A stretch of DNA of 54,942 nt, taken from the NCBI GenBank assembly GCA_948579315.1, contig CAPAOL010000021.1:1-54942 (forward strand), read 5' to 3'. Below the pieces are notes generated by a model. It had not been told where the DNA came from and did not search any database. It worked only from the letters and a program-made list of their open reading frames with translations. Position 1 is the stretch's first letter, and the number at the start of each line of letters is the position of its first letter. This DNA is from an uncultured Phocaeicola sp. Lineage in GTDB: Bacteria > Bacteroidota > Bacteroidia > Bacteroidales > Bacteroidaceae. This document shows positions 1-7,809 of this stretch, piece by piece. Position numbers and translations under genes: made by a program.

Positions 1-47
1 AGAAGTAGGATCGAAACATAAAGAGGAGATGCTACTTCTATTTTTTT
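1..47. terminator. Possible terminator of an upstream gene at the window edge
   Basis: AGAAGTAG at 1-8 pairs with CTACTTCT at 32-39 and is followed by a run of T. The 23-nt loop is long for an intrinsic terminator, and the gene it would serve lies outside the window. Confidence 0.4.
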
Positions 48-200
48 GAGGGGGGACGGCATCGCCGAGACGCTTACCAAAATAACGCGGATTTTGCTTC
101 ATTTCTCATAGTGTAGTGTGCTGGAAGCGGGCATCGAATAAACAGAATCATGCATTCCTTTTGCTTGCTTCCATACACAGTGGCTTAGTCCCACATATTA

Positions 201-312
201 TGGGAAAAGATTCCCTACTACTTGGGAAAGTATTCCCTAGTGCTTGGGAAAATATTCCCTCATTTTGTGGGAAAGTTTTCTCTTAATATGCGGGAATACT
301 TTCCCACAATAT
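201..312. repeat. Tandem array of short GGGAA...TTCCC palindromes
   Basis: About five units with a 22-24 bp period each carry GGGAAA or GGGAAT followed a few bases later by ATTCCC or TTTCCC, so each unit is a small palindrome. A related inverted pair (TTCCCAC...GGGAAAAG) recurs near 590-610. The array lies in the 660-bp gene-free stretch upstream of nnr. I see no protein in this stretch: the only open frame (244-429) is built from the repeats. Function unknown; it could bind a repressor or be a slipped-strand expansion. Confidence 0.7.
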
Positions 313-436
313 ATGGGACAATCGGAACTAAGGAGCATCATCAAGCAAGAAGCCGTTATTTTATCTAATTTGACTATGAGAAATACCCTGAAACACTATG
401 AGAATAAGGTGGATTTTGAGCTAAAATAGGAGAAAA

Positions 437-476
437 CTTATGAGAAACACCGTTTTGGAAAAGTGTTTCTCATAAG
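437..476. repeat. Long perfect hairpin upstream of nnr
   Basis: A 14-bp perfect inverted repeat (CTTATGAGAAACAC at 437-450 and its complement at 463-476) encloses a 12-nt loop that contains TTTTGGAAAA. The core TATGAGAAA also occurs singly around 375, 505 and 515, so the area is rich in one short motif. There is no T-run after the stem, so it is not a typical terminator. Confidence 0.7.
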
Positions 477-625
477 ATATCTATTTGATTATCTTCCATT
501 TATCTAGAAACTATGAGAATATGAGAAATGCAATGAAGAAATCTTTTGCAGAAGAGCCTGAGAAATAAATGCTTGTAAAGATGGTTTTCTTCCCACAACA
601 AACGGGAAAAGTCAGAAGAATCATG

Positions 626-633
626 TACATTTG
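626..633 (+). promoter_or_regulatory. -7 promoter box upstream of nnr
   Basis: TACATTTG fits the Bacteroidetes -7 consensus TAnnTTTG and sits 28 nt before the nnr ATG. No clear -33 TTTG box is seen at the expected distance. Confidence 0.5.
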
Positions 634-660
634 TAATCCGAAAACTAAAAGAACATCGCA

Positions 661-2172
661 ATGAAAATATTTCCAAGCAGCAGTATCAAGAAATTGGACG
701 CTTATACCATTGAGAACGAACCTATTGCATCAATCGATCTGATGGAACGTGCAGCAACCGCATTAACAAAAGCCATCACAAACAGATGGAATACGGAAAC
801 GCCGGTCACTATCTTTGCCGGACCGGGGAATAATGGCGGAGACGCACTCGCCGTAGCCCGCATGATGGCTGAAAAAGGATATAAAATCGAAGTATTTCTC
901 TTCAACACGAAAGGAGAACTTTCACCCGACTGCCAGACCAATAAAGAACTGGTAGAAATGATGGAAGAAATAAAATTCAACGAAATCAGCACCCAATTCG
1001 TACCTCCCGTCCTGACGCCCGACCATCTGGTAATCGACGGATTATTCGGTTCAGGCCTGAATAAACCGTTGAGCGGAGGATTCGCTGCCGTAGTGAAATA
1101 CATCAATTCCTCTCCTGCCATGGTAGTAGCCATCGACATCCCTTCCGGACTGATGGGAGAAGAAAACACATTCAACGTAAAAGCTAATATTATCCGTGCC
1201 GACGTGACTTTCAGTCTGCAACTGCCGAAGCTCGCCTTTCTTTTCGCAGAGAACACGGAATTTGTCGGAGAATGGGAAGTGCTGGACATCCAATTGAGCG
1301 AAGACGGTATTGAAGAGATGGAAACGAACTACGAAATGTTGGAAATAGAGGAAATCCGTTCACTCATCAAGCCACGCAAACAGTTTGCCCACAAAGGAAA
1401 CTTCGGCCATGCACTATTGATTGCCGGTTCAAAAGGAATGGCAGGAGCCTCTGTTCTCGCTGCCCGCGCCTGCCTCCGCTCGGGAGTAGGGTTGCTGACT
1501 GTCCATGCACCCATGTGCAACAACGACATCTTGCAGACCTCCATACCCGAAGCAATCGTAGAAACCGACATCAACGAAACCTGTTTTGCCGTACCTACCG
1601 ACACGGACGACTATCAAGCAGTCGGCATCGGCCCGGGACTGGGACGGAACGAGGAAACGGAAGCTGCCTTGTTGGAGCAACTGGAACATTGCCAGACTCC
1701 TGTTGTAGTGGATGCCGACGCTCTTAATATCCTCGCCAACCACCGCCATGCCCTTACCCACCTGCCGAAGGGTTCCATCCTCACCCCGCATCCGAAAGAG
1801 CTGGAACGTCTGACCGGCAAATGCCAGGACTCTTACGAACGTCTGATGAAGGCTTGCGAACTGGCGCGTACCGCCCATGTCCACATTATCTTAAAAGGAG
1901 CCTACTCCGCCATCATCACCCCCGAAGGTAAATGTTTCTTCAACCCGACCGGAAATCCGGGAATGGCAACCGGAGGTAGCGGTGACGTACTGACCGGAGT
2001 AATCTTGGCACTGCTCGCCCAAGGTTATCCCACCGAGGAAGCCGCTAAAATCGGCACGTACATTCACGGATTGGCGGGCGATGTCGCTCAAAAGAAACAA
2101 GGAATGATCGGAATGATCGCAAGCGATATTATCACCTGTCTGCCGACAGCATGGCGACTTGTAAGCGAATAA
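661..2172 (+). CDS. nnr: Bifunctional NAD(P)HX epimerase / dehydratase
   Basis: A metabolite-repair enzyme of the cytosol. The N-terminal YjeF_N domain (about residues 1-215) epimerises damaged, hydrated NAD(P)H. The C-terminal ribokinase-like domain (about 220-500) dehydrates it back to NAD(P)H using ADP. The sequence shows the epimerase motif AGPGNNGGDAL (residues 53-63), and in the C-terminal half GSKGMAGA, GIGPGLGR, VVDADALN, TPHPKEL and the nucleotide-site motif GGSGD (438-442). At 503 aa it has the normal length of the fused form. The ATG start follows a -7 box by a short leader. It is followed 73 nt later by an unrelated secreted protein with its own promoter, so it is probably monocistronic. 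Confident family call. Confidence 0.96.
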   Translation: MKIFPSSSIKKLDAYTIENEPIASIDLMERAATALTKAITNRWNTETPVTIFAGPGNNGGDALAVARMMAEKGYKIEVFLFNTKGELSPDCQTNKELVEMMEEIKFNEISTQFVPPVLTPDHLVIDGLFGSGLNKPLSGGFAAVVKYINSSPAMVVAIDIPSGLMGEENTFNVKANIIRADVTFSLQLPKLAFLFAENTEFVGEWEVLDIQLSEDGIEEMETNYEMLEIEEIRSLIKPRKQFAHKGNFGHALLIAGSKGMAGASVLAARACLRSGVGLLTVHAPMCNNDILQTSIPEAIVETDINETCFAVPTDTDDYQAVGIGPGLGRNEETEAALLEQLEHCQTPVVVDADALNILANHRHALTHLPKGSILTPHPKELERLTGKCQDSYERLMKACELARTAHVHIILKGAYSAIITPEGKCFFNPTGNPGMATGGSGDVLTGVILALLAQGYPTEEAAKIGTYIHGLAGDVAQKKQGMIGMIASDIITCLPTAWRLVSE

Positions 2173-2207
2173 AAGTTAAGAACTTACCCTTTTTTCAATA
2201 ACTTCAT

Positions 2208-2215
2208 TAACTTTG
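2208..2215 (+). promoter_or_regulatory. -7 promoter box of the DUF4831 gene
   Basis: TAACTTTG matches TAnnTTTG. It overlaps an in-frame TTG at 2213, so that TTG cannot be the start; the first usable start is the ATG at 2246. Confidence 0.6.
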
Positions 2216-2245
2216 TTTTCAGAACCAGTTAAAAAAGAACCGAAT

Positions 2246-3313
2246 ATGAAAAAGTTAATTATAGCAGCAGGACTACTTATGACAACGTCCGCCTATGCGC
2301 AAACCGAAGTACTGACGGGAGTTACCCAAGGAAAAGACTATGGAGTGGTTTACAGTCTTCCCAAAACCCTAATAGAACTTGAAATAAAAGCCAACAAAGT
2401 CAACTATACTCCCGGAGAATTCAGCAAATATGCTGATCGTTACCTGCGACTGACTAACGTCTCCGCCAACTCTGAAGAGTACTGGGAACTGGCTAGCGTA
2501 AAAGTGAAATCCGTAGGTGTGCCCAACAGCGAAACTACGTATTTCGTAAAATTGAAGGATAAGACAGTAGCACCGCTCATGGAACTGACAGAGGATGGCA
2601 TTGTGAAAACGATCAATGTTCCTTACAGCAACAGCAGTGCAGGCAAAAAAGCTGCTCCCGCTCCCGCAGTCCTCCAAAAGAAAGCAAATCCTCGCGAATT
2701 CCTGACCGAAGAGATTCTGATGGCTAGCTCTACCGCCAAGATGGCCGAGCTGGTGGCTAAAGAGATCTATAACATCCGCGAAAGCAAAAATGCCTTATTG
2801 CGCGGACAGGCTGACAATATGCCTTCAGACGGAGCGCAGCTTAAAATTATGCTCGACAATCTGAATGCACAGGAAGAAGCCATGACACAAATGTTCTCCG
2901 GCACCTGCAACAAAGAAGAGAGAACATTCACCGTCCGCCTTACTCCTGACAAGGAATTCAACAATGAAGTTGCTTTCCGCTTCTCGAAGAAGTTAGGTGT
3001 AGTTGCCAACCATGATTTGGCAGGAACTCCGTTTTATATCAGTTTGAAAGACCTGAAATCGGTCAAGATACCACAGGAAGACGGTAAGAAGAAGAAAGAT
3101 TTGGATGGAATCGCCTACAACGTGCCCGGACAAGCTCTGGTTACACTGACCGACGGTAAAAAGAAACTTTACGAAGGTGAGCTTCCTATTACTCAATTCG
3201 GTGTGATAGAATATCTGGCTCCGGTTTTGTTCAACAAGAATTCTACCATCAAAGTTTATTTTGATCCGAATACGGGAGGATTGCTCAAAGTGGACAGAGA
3301 AGAAGGGAAATAG
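2246..3313 (+). CDS. DUF4831 family secreted protein
   Basis: 355 aa. It begins MKKLIIAAGLLMTTSAYAQ, a typical signal peptide with a likely cut after AYA, so the protein is exported to the periplasm or outer membrane. The mature part is mostly beta-strand-like with charged repeats and resembles the DUF4831 family of Bacteroidetes, whose role is not known to me. An upstream in-frame TTG at 2213 would add 11 residues before the signal peptide, but it sits inside the promoter -7 box and is rejected. A small membrane protein follows after 36 nt and may be cotranscribed. Family call from memory; function unassigned. Confidence 0.8.
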   Translation: MKKLIIAAGLLMTTSAYAQTEVLTGVTQGKDYGVVYSLPKTLIELEIKANKVNYTPGEFSKYADRYLRLTNVSANSEEYWELASVKVKSVGVPNSETTYFVKLKDKTVAPLMELTEDGIVKTINVPYSNSSAGKKAAPAPAVLQKKANPREFLTEEILMASSTAKMAELVAKEIYNIRESKNALLRGQADNMPSDGAQLKIMLDNLNAQEEAMTQMFSGTCNKEERTFTVRLTPDKEFNNEVAFRFSKKLGVVANHDLAGTPFYISLKDLKSVKIPQEDGKKKKDLDGIAYNVPGQALVTLTDGKKKLYEGELPITQFGVIEYLAPVLFNKNSTIKVYFDPNTGGLLKVDREEGK

Positions 3314-3349
3314 AAAAACGAGGAACTAAACTTCTAAAAAACAAAGAAT

Positions 3350-3634
3350 ATGGGTGGTGAAGGATATATGCTCGACATGATACGTCGGCTTAGTGAAGGA
3401 CGGGAAGCTTCCCGCCTACGTCGTGAACGTGCTAACGATAAGTTGAAGCATCTAAACCGCACCAACGAACCTTATCCACTACCCAACACTACTCCCGAAG
3501 AAATGGAACGTATCATCCACGAGTCGGAGAAAAAGAAAGAGAAAGACAGCAATTATTTTGTTTGGGGAACACTTATTATCATGGGGGTCCTGATAGCAAT
3601 TGCGGTCATACTTTGGGCTGTATTTATCAAATAA
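3350..3634 (+). CDS. Small single-pass membrane protein, unknown function
   Basis: 94 aa. The first 70 residues are strongly charged (many R, E and K) and likely helical, and the last ~24 residues form one hydrophobic segment (FVWGTLIIMGVLIAIAVILWAVF). It is therefore probably a tail-anchored inner-membrane protein with a cytoplasmic helical domain. It lies 36 nt after the DUF4831 gene on the same strand, which suggests a two-gene unit. I do not recognise a family. Confidence 0.7.
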   Translation: MGGEGYMLDMIRRLSEGREASRLRRERANDKLKHLNRTNEPYPLPNTTPEEMERIIHESEKKKEKDSNYFVWGTLIIMGVLIAIAVILWAVFIK

Positions 3635-3635
3635 G

Positions 3636-4010
3636 TTCACCACAGAGGACACGGAGGACACAGAGGTTTAATCTTTTTTATTCACTACAGAGTAACACAG
3701 AGTCACGTATTTAACGTCAGTTCGATATGACTTCGTCCGCATGGTTTCCCCTCCTTCGGGAAGGAGGGGTGTCCAAAGGACGGGGTGGTAGGAGAAACGA
3801 GGTTCTTTCTATCTTACTGTAGATGATAGACTTATGTATCTACCTACCACCTCCCCCTACGGGGACTCCTCCTTCCTGAAGGAGGAGAATAGGAATAGTA
3901 CAAGCTTATATCGAACTGACGTTATTTATAATCGTATTTATCACTCTTTTTTTACTTGCGGAAAGAGAGAAAGAGAAAAACTCTGTGTCCTCCGTGTCCT
4001 CTGTGGTGAA
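3636..4010. repeat. 30-bp perfect inverted repeat enclosing a nested MITE-like element
   Basis: The 30 bp at 3636-3665 (beginning TTCACCACAGAGGACACG) are repeated exactly in inverted orientation at 3981-4010. A degenerate unit with TTCACTACAGAG and ACACAGAGTCAC lies at about 3680-3706. The pair begins two bases after the stop of the preceding gene and brackets the element at 3712-3924. It fills the whole 390-bp convergent intergenic space, which has no other gene. It belongs to the same family as the hairpins at 12295-12485 and 23791-23880. Confidence 0.85.
3712..3924. repeat. MITE-like element, copy A (213 bp)
   Basis: The ends are a 17-bp perfect inverted repeat (TAACGTCAGTTCGATAT at 3712-3728, complement at 3908-3924). 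The interior holds two hairpins (CTCCTTCGGGAAGGAG near 3751 and TCCTTCCTGAAGGA near 3869). GGGGTGGTAGG also pairs with CCTACCACCTCCCC, so the element can fold into one long rod. A second copy lies at 20383-20606. No transposase is encoded. Confidence 0.8.
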
Positions 4011-4024
4011 ATATAAGTTCCTAT

Positions 4025-4375
4025 TTATACGACTGGTACCACCAATTTTATAAATCCATCTTTCTGCATTTGAGAAAGATAAGCCGATACACGCGACTCG
4101 TATCCCTCTTCATTTTGAAAGTGGTCTGCGAGTTTTTCTATAATCTCACGAACATTGCGTTTTCCATCTATCAGTTCCCATACAGCCGTACCGTGTTCTT
4201 CCAATTGTACATGAAGTTCTTTCGACATTCCTTTCGGCACAAGGAAGCGTTGCATCCACGGATATTTAAAACGAGGAAAGGAGAGCACCATTGTCTCCCC
4301 TTCCCTTTTTGCTGTAATATGTTCACTGCGACAGGGAATGACCTCTAACAGGTTGATCTTCTCTTTAGCAGCCAT
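4025..4375 (-). CDS. PqqD-like peptide-chaperone protein
   Basis: 116 aa with a PqqD/RRE-type fold signature: HGTAVWELIDGKRNVREIIEKLADHF at about residues 61-86, preceded by a basic, aromatic stretch (PRFKYPWMQRFLVPKG). PqqD-like domains bind leader peptides in RiPP pathways, but free-standing copies like this one, with no radical-SAM partner nearby, are common in Bacteroidetes and their role is unclear. It starts 25 nt after the MFS gene on the same strand and is probably cotranscribed with it. Family call good; function inferred only. Confidence 0.75.
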   Translation of the reverse strand: MAAKEKINLLEVIPCRSEHITAKREGETMVLSFPRFKYPWMQRFLVPKGMSKELHVQLEEHGTAVWELIDGKRNVREIIEKLADHFQNEEGYESRVSAYLSQMQKDGFIKLVVPVV

Positions 4376-4400
4376 CTGTTTTTCTTTATTACATATAACA

Positions 4401-6047
4401 TCATTCTTTTATATTGGGTTCTTCCAGTCCGTAACCCTTCTTCTTGTCGACTATCTTAAGCACGAAACCAAGAATCAGTGCCGCCCCTCCAAGACATGCC
4501 AACATCACCAACGGTGCCGTATAGTCATAGGCAGTAGCCGCCTCTTCGGGAGTAATCACACCATTCTTCAAATCGCTGACAAGTTGCGGATTCGTACGGT
4601 CGAGCACCTTACCAATAAGCAACGGGAAAAGCCACAACCCGATGTTCTGTATCCAGAATATCAATGCATACGCGCTACCGATAATCTTTGCATCCACCAA
4701 TTTCGGCACACTCGGCCACAAAGAAGCCGGAACCAACGAGAAACTGGCTCCCAACACCAGGATAGTGAGGTAAGCAACGATGATTCCACCCACCGGATTG
4801 CCTTTGAAACCAGGCAACACGAATGCAAAAGTAAGATGACAGAGGATAAGCAGCACAGATCCCATGACCAGCATGGACGCTGCTTTTCCTTTATGATCTA
4901 CATAGTTACCCAAAATCGGCGTAATGCCAACAGCCAAAAGAGGGAATACGGCAAATACCGTCTCTGCACTCTGACGCATATACCCCATATAACAGAACAC
5001 CACCAAAGCTACCACCGCCAACATCAACAGCCCCGATTTCAAATTCTTACTCTTCGAGAAGTTGCTGGCAAACGCAGCAGCAGCCACCACCAACATGATG
5101 CAATACTGAATAATAGTCACCGTATTGGTAGCCCAAAAAGAATCGGGCGACACTTCAGTAAACGTCAGATTACACTGCAACATATTAACGGCATACTTTT
5201 GGAACGGGAAAATGGCTGAATAGTAAAGCACGCACAATAACGCCACCAACCAAAAACCGCTACTTTTAAGAATCGTACCCAAATCACTAATCTTAAACGG
5301 ATCATCTTTCTCTTCCGCTTCACCGGTTTGTGCATCCAGTTTTTTGTCCATAAAGAAGTAAACAATGAACATGATTAGTGCTATCATCAACAATACAACT
5401 CCGAAAGCCACCGAACGGGATACATCAATAACACCGCCTAATTTGGCAAACACTGGTGAGAAAATCATACATGTAGCCACTCCCAAGCGTGCCAGTGCCA
5501 TCTCCGACCCCATAGCTAACGCCATCTCGCGACCTTTAAACCACTTCACGATACCGCGTGAAACGGTTATTCCTGCCATCTCAACTCCACAACCAAATAT
5601 CATGAAGCCCACAGCAGACAGTTTTGCCGATGCAGGCATCCCCCTGTAGAAAGGAGAAATACCGAGTTCATCGAACACCGGAATATAATTGAGATTGTTA
5701 TTAAACCAAGTCTCCAGATCGCTTCCGGCAAAAGCGGTAGTCACGGCATACCAGTTGATAACCGCTCCGACCAGCATCACCACACCCGATAAAACAGCCG
5801 TAAAACGCACGCCCATCTTGTCGAGAATGATTCCCGCAAAAATAAGGAAGAATACAAATACGTTCAAGAAAGTTTCCGAACCCTGCATCGTACCGAAGGC
5901 GGTAGAGTCCCAACCACGTGTGGATTGCATCAAATCTTTAATGGGAGAAAGTATGTCCATAAATATGTATGAACAGAACATGGCAAACGCCAGAAACAGC
6001 AATACGGTCCATCGCATCGCTGCTGAATCTCTTAATGTTGTTTTCAC
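4401..6047 (-). CDS. MFS transporter
   Basis: 548 aa with about twelve hydrophobic segments in two halves separated by a charged cytoplasmic loop (KKLDAQTGEAEEKDDPFK). This is the standard major facilitator layout; the length is somewhat above the usual ~400-450 aa because of that loop and an extra extracytoplasmic stretch (ETWFNNNLNYIPVFDELGISPFYRG). The substrate cannot be told from sequence. It is separated from secG by a hairpin terminator and is followed by the PqqD-like gene. Confidence 0.85.
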   Translation of the reverse strand: MKTTLRDSAAMRWTVLLFLAFAMFCSYIFMDILSPIKDLMQSTRGWDSTAFGTMQGSETFLNVFVFFLIFAGIILDKMGVRFTAVLSGVVMLVGAVINWYAVTTAFAGSDLETWFNNNLNYIPVFDELGISPFYRGMPASAKLSAVGFMIFGCGVEMAGITVSRGIVKWFKGREMALAMGSEMALARLGVATCMIFSPVFAKLGGVIDVSRSVAFGVVLLMIALIMFIVYFFMDKKLDAQTGEAEEKDDPFKISDLGTILKSSGFWLVALLCVLYYSAIFPFQKYAVNMLQCNLTFTEVSPDSFWATNTVTIIQYCIMLVVAAAAFASNFSKSKNLKSGLLMLAVVALVVFCYMGYMRQSAETVFAVFPLLAVGITPILGNYVDHKGKAASMLVMGSVLLILCHLTFAFVLPGFKGNPVGGIIVAYLTILVLGASFSLVPASLWPSVPKLVDAKIIGSAYALIFWIQNIGLWLFPLLIGKVLDRTNPQLVSDLKNGVITPEEAATAYDYTAPLVMLACLGGAALILGFVLKIVDKKKGYGLEEPNIKE

Positions 6048-6068
6048 AGTTTTTTTTGTTTTATGTTA

Positions 6069-6105
6069 ATAAAAAAGAGATGCAAGCAATACCCACATCT
6101 CTTTT
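6069..6105 (-). terminator. Intrinsic terminator after secG
   Basis: On the minus strand AAAAGAGATG (6105-6096) pairs with CATCTCTTTT (6082-6073) and runs into further T residues. It closes the seven-gene rlmN-secG run before the MFS gene. Confidence 0.8.
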
Positions 6106-6148
6106 GAACGGATTTAACCACAATATTTTTTTAGACTCGTAACAAAAC

Positions 6149-6496
6149 TTAGTTAACAGAATCCTGCTGAACTGCGTTTGTTTGCGGCGCAGCCGTACCT
6201 GCGGGTAAGTTATACGGGTTAGTCTGTTGTTCTTTCTGTGCCTGTTCCAACACTGCGTCTTTAGCAACATCAGAACTAGGAATTACATAAGCAGTAGCAA
6301 TGCTCATTACCACCATGAAGATAGCTAAACCCCATGTTGCTTTTTCCAGAAAATCTGTAGTCTTGCGCACACCCATGATGGCGTTAGATGAAGAGAAACC
6401 AGAAGCAAGCCCGCCTCCTTTTGAGTTCTGAATCAGCACGATGAAACACATCAACAAGGCTGCAATAACCATTAAGATAACGAATAATAAGTACAT
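6149..6496 (-). CDS. secG: Preprotein translocase subunit SecG
   Basis: 115 aa. Two hydrophobic segments (residues ~2-22 and ~53-74) flank the diagnostic loop QNSKGGGLASGFSSSNAIMGVRKTTDFLEKATW, the SecG signature. A hydrophilic C-terminal tail rich in Q, N and P follows, as is usual in Bacteroidetes. SecG is the small accessory subunit of the SecYEG channel in the inner membrane. Last gene of the operon, 6 nt after the TPR-protein gene and followed by a terminator. Confident call. Confidence 0.93.
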   Translation of the reverse strand: MYLLFVILMVIAALLMCFIVLIQNSKGGGLASGFSSSNAIMGVRKTTDFLEKATWGLAIFMVVMSIATAYVIPSSDVAKDAVLEQAQKEQQTNPYNLPAGTAAPQTNAVQQDSVN

Positions 6497-6502
6497 TTTT
6501 AG

Positions 6503-7276
6503 TTATTTTGAATTAGCGTTAATAATCAATTTCTCCAAAAATCTGATTTGGTCTGCAAAGTAAGCATTTTTTTTTGGATATTTCAAGCTTAATTTTTTAA
6601 TTATTTCAAGAGCTTTTGAATATCGTTGCTGTTTAACATAGATTTTTGCCAAAGTTTCCGTAAAACAGCTGTCATCTTCCTCTTCTTCCTTCATCGTTTC
6701 TTCTTCGGTTGGCTCGTTCGAAGAGGTTGGCGAAGATGGCATTTCTTCTCTTAAAGGTTTCTTGCAGAAGGGAGAGTCGCTCTCGCTCTTTTCTATAAAG
6801 TCGTCAATCAGTTCGTAGCCTTTGAGTTTGGGCGTTTCTTCGGCCGACTGTTCCGCAGCCGGAGTCTCCTCCAAAAGATAAGAGGTGTAATCCATCGAAT
6901 AGTCGAAGCTGGTCTGGGCAGTCACTTCTTCGGGGGCTGTGGACAAGAAAGCGTCGATCAATGCTAATGTGCGGTCTACAGATGGTTCGTCTTTCAGCAC
7001 CTCTGTCAAAGGTACTCCCTTTTTCCGTGCCTGCACATCATAGCGGTCACCTTCAATCAACCGGAACAACTGCCGTCTGTCTGCAATGTAAAGAACTGCT
7101 TTCCGCAGTTCTCCACCGAAACTAATATCATGGAGAATATACAAGTTCTTCAGATACAGCAGACGAAGTGACTGAAAATACGGATACCTCGCAAGAAGAT
7201 TGCGCAGTTCGTACAGGGTATCCCTATTCAGCGTCTCGGGATGCTGAATCCATTGTTGAAAGTTAACAGAAGTCAT
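6503..7276 (-). CDS. TPR-like cytoplasmic protein of unknown function
   Basis: 257 aa. The N-terminal ~90 residues are helical (LNRDTLYELRNLLARYPYFQSLRLLYLKN). The middle (~130-200) is acidic and low-complexity, and the last ~45 residues form one or two TPR-like helices (ETLAKIYVKQQRYSKALEIIKKLSLKYPKKNAYFADQIRFLEKL). No signal peptide. It sits between lptE (5 nt gap) and secG (6 nt gap), so a role linked to envelope export is plausible but unproven. Conserved in Bacteroidetes by my recollection, without an assigned function. Confidence 0.75.
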   Translation of the reverse strand: MTSVNFQQWIQHPETLNRDTLYELRNLLARYPYFQSLRLLYLKNLYILHDISFGGELRKAVLYIADRRQLFRLIEGDRYDVQARKKGVPLTEVLKDEPSVDRTLALIDAFLSTAPEEVTAQTSFDYSMDYTSYLLEETPAAEQSAEETPKLKGYELIDDFIEKSESDSPFCKKPLREEMPSSPTSSNEPTEEETMKEEEEDDSCFTETLAKIYVKQQRYSKALEIIKKLSLKYPKKNAYFADQIRFLEKLIINANSK

Positions 7277-7281
7277 TTATA

Positions 7282-7809
7282 TTACCAGTTTGCTACAGTT
7301 GCATTAAAAATTTGGTCAGTGATCTCTTTAGACATTTCAGCAATCAATCCGTCCTGTACGGCAGTCAGCAACTGGCTAGAGTCGTAGGTACGGAACGCAG
7401 AAAACTGTTGTTCAAAGTCTTCGGCATGATTGGTGTTGTTGACAAAACGTACATTGACGGTGATAGTCAACTTCGTCTCCGAAGAGTAACCGTCGGCAGA
7501 TACTGCCTGGTTGTACTGATTGTAACCCGTGATTTCTCCGTCAATCTGTAAGTCGGCATTCTGATTCGGCTTGAGCAGTTGCAGACGGGTCTGCCGGATG
7601 AAAATATCTTTCAGGTCCTCATTGAACTTGGTTGCCAACGGAGCATACACATACTCCGACTTGATCGGGAAGTCGGCTATCGAAATGGTCTTTACCTTAT
7701 CGTAATTGATAGACGATCCGTTAAACTTATAGGAAACAGTGCACGCAATGACTACCAACGGCAAGCCGAACAGTAACAAAGGGCGTATTATTTTCTTAAT
7801 CCAATCCAT
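7282..7809 (-). CDS. lptE: LptE-family outer-membrane lipoprotein
   Basis: 175 aa. A hydrophobic signal ends in a lipobox-like VVIAC (Cys near residue 23), so it is probably lipidated. The mature part has the LptE-like start VSYKFNGSSINYDKVKTISIADFPIKS and alternating strands. LptE is the plug partner of LptD in the outer membrane that delivers LPS to the surface. The start overlaps the end of the sigma-54 regulator gene by 14 nt, indicating translational coupling. The lptC gene is in the next cluster (16064). Family call good; orthology to E. coli LptE is by fold rather than close identity. Confidence 0.82.
   Translation of the reverse strand: MDWIKKIIRPLLLFGLPLVVIACTVSYKFNGSSINYDKVKTISIADFPIKSEYVYAPLATKFNEDLKDIFIRQTRLQLLKPNQNADLQIDGEITGYNQYNQAVSADGYSSETKLTITVNVRFVNNTNHAEDFEQQFSAFRTYDSSQLLTAVQDGLIAEMSKEITDQIFNATVANW

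Noticed and set aside
244..429. 61-aa open frame in the leader of nnr
   Set aside because: It is encoded by the GGGAA repeat array and has no ribosome-binding site or recognisable protein pattern.
4025..4375. RiPP biosynthetic cluster around the PqqD-like gene
   Set aside because: No radical-SAM maturase, precursor peptide or peptidase lies nearby; the neighbour is an MFS transporter.
4338..5219. 293-aa plus-strand frame
   Set aside because: It lies antisense to the MFS transporter gene and has a basic, H/Q-rich composition typical of shadow frames.
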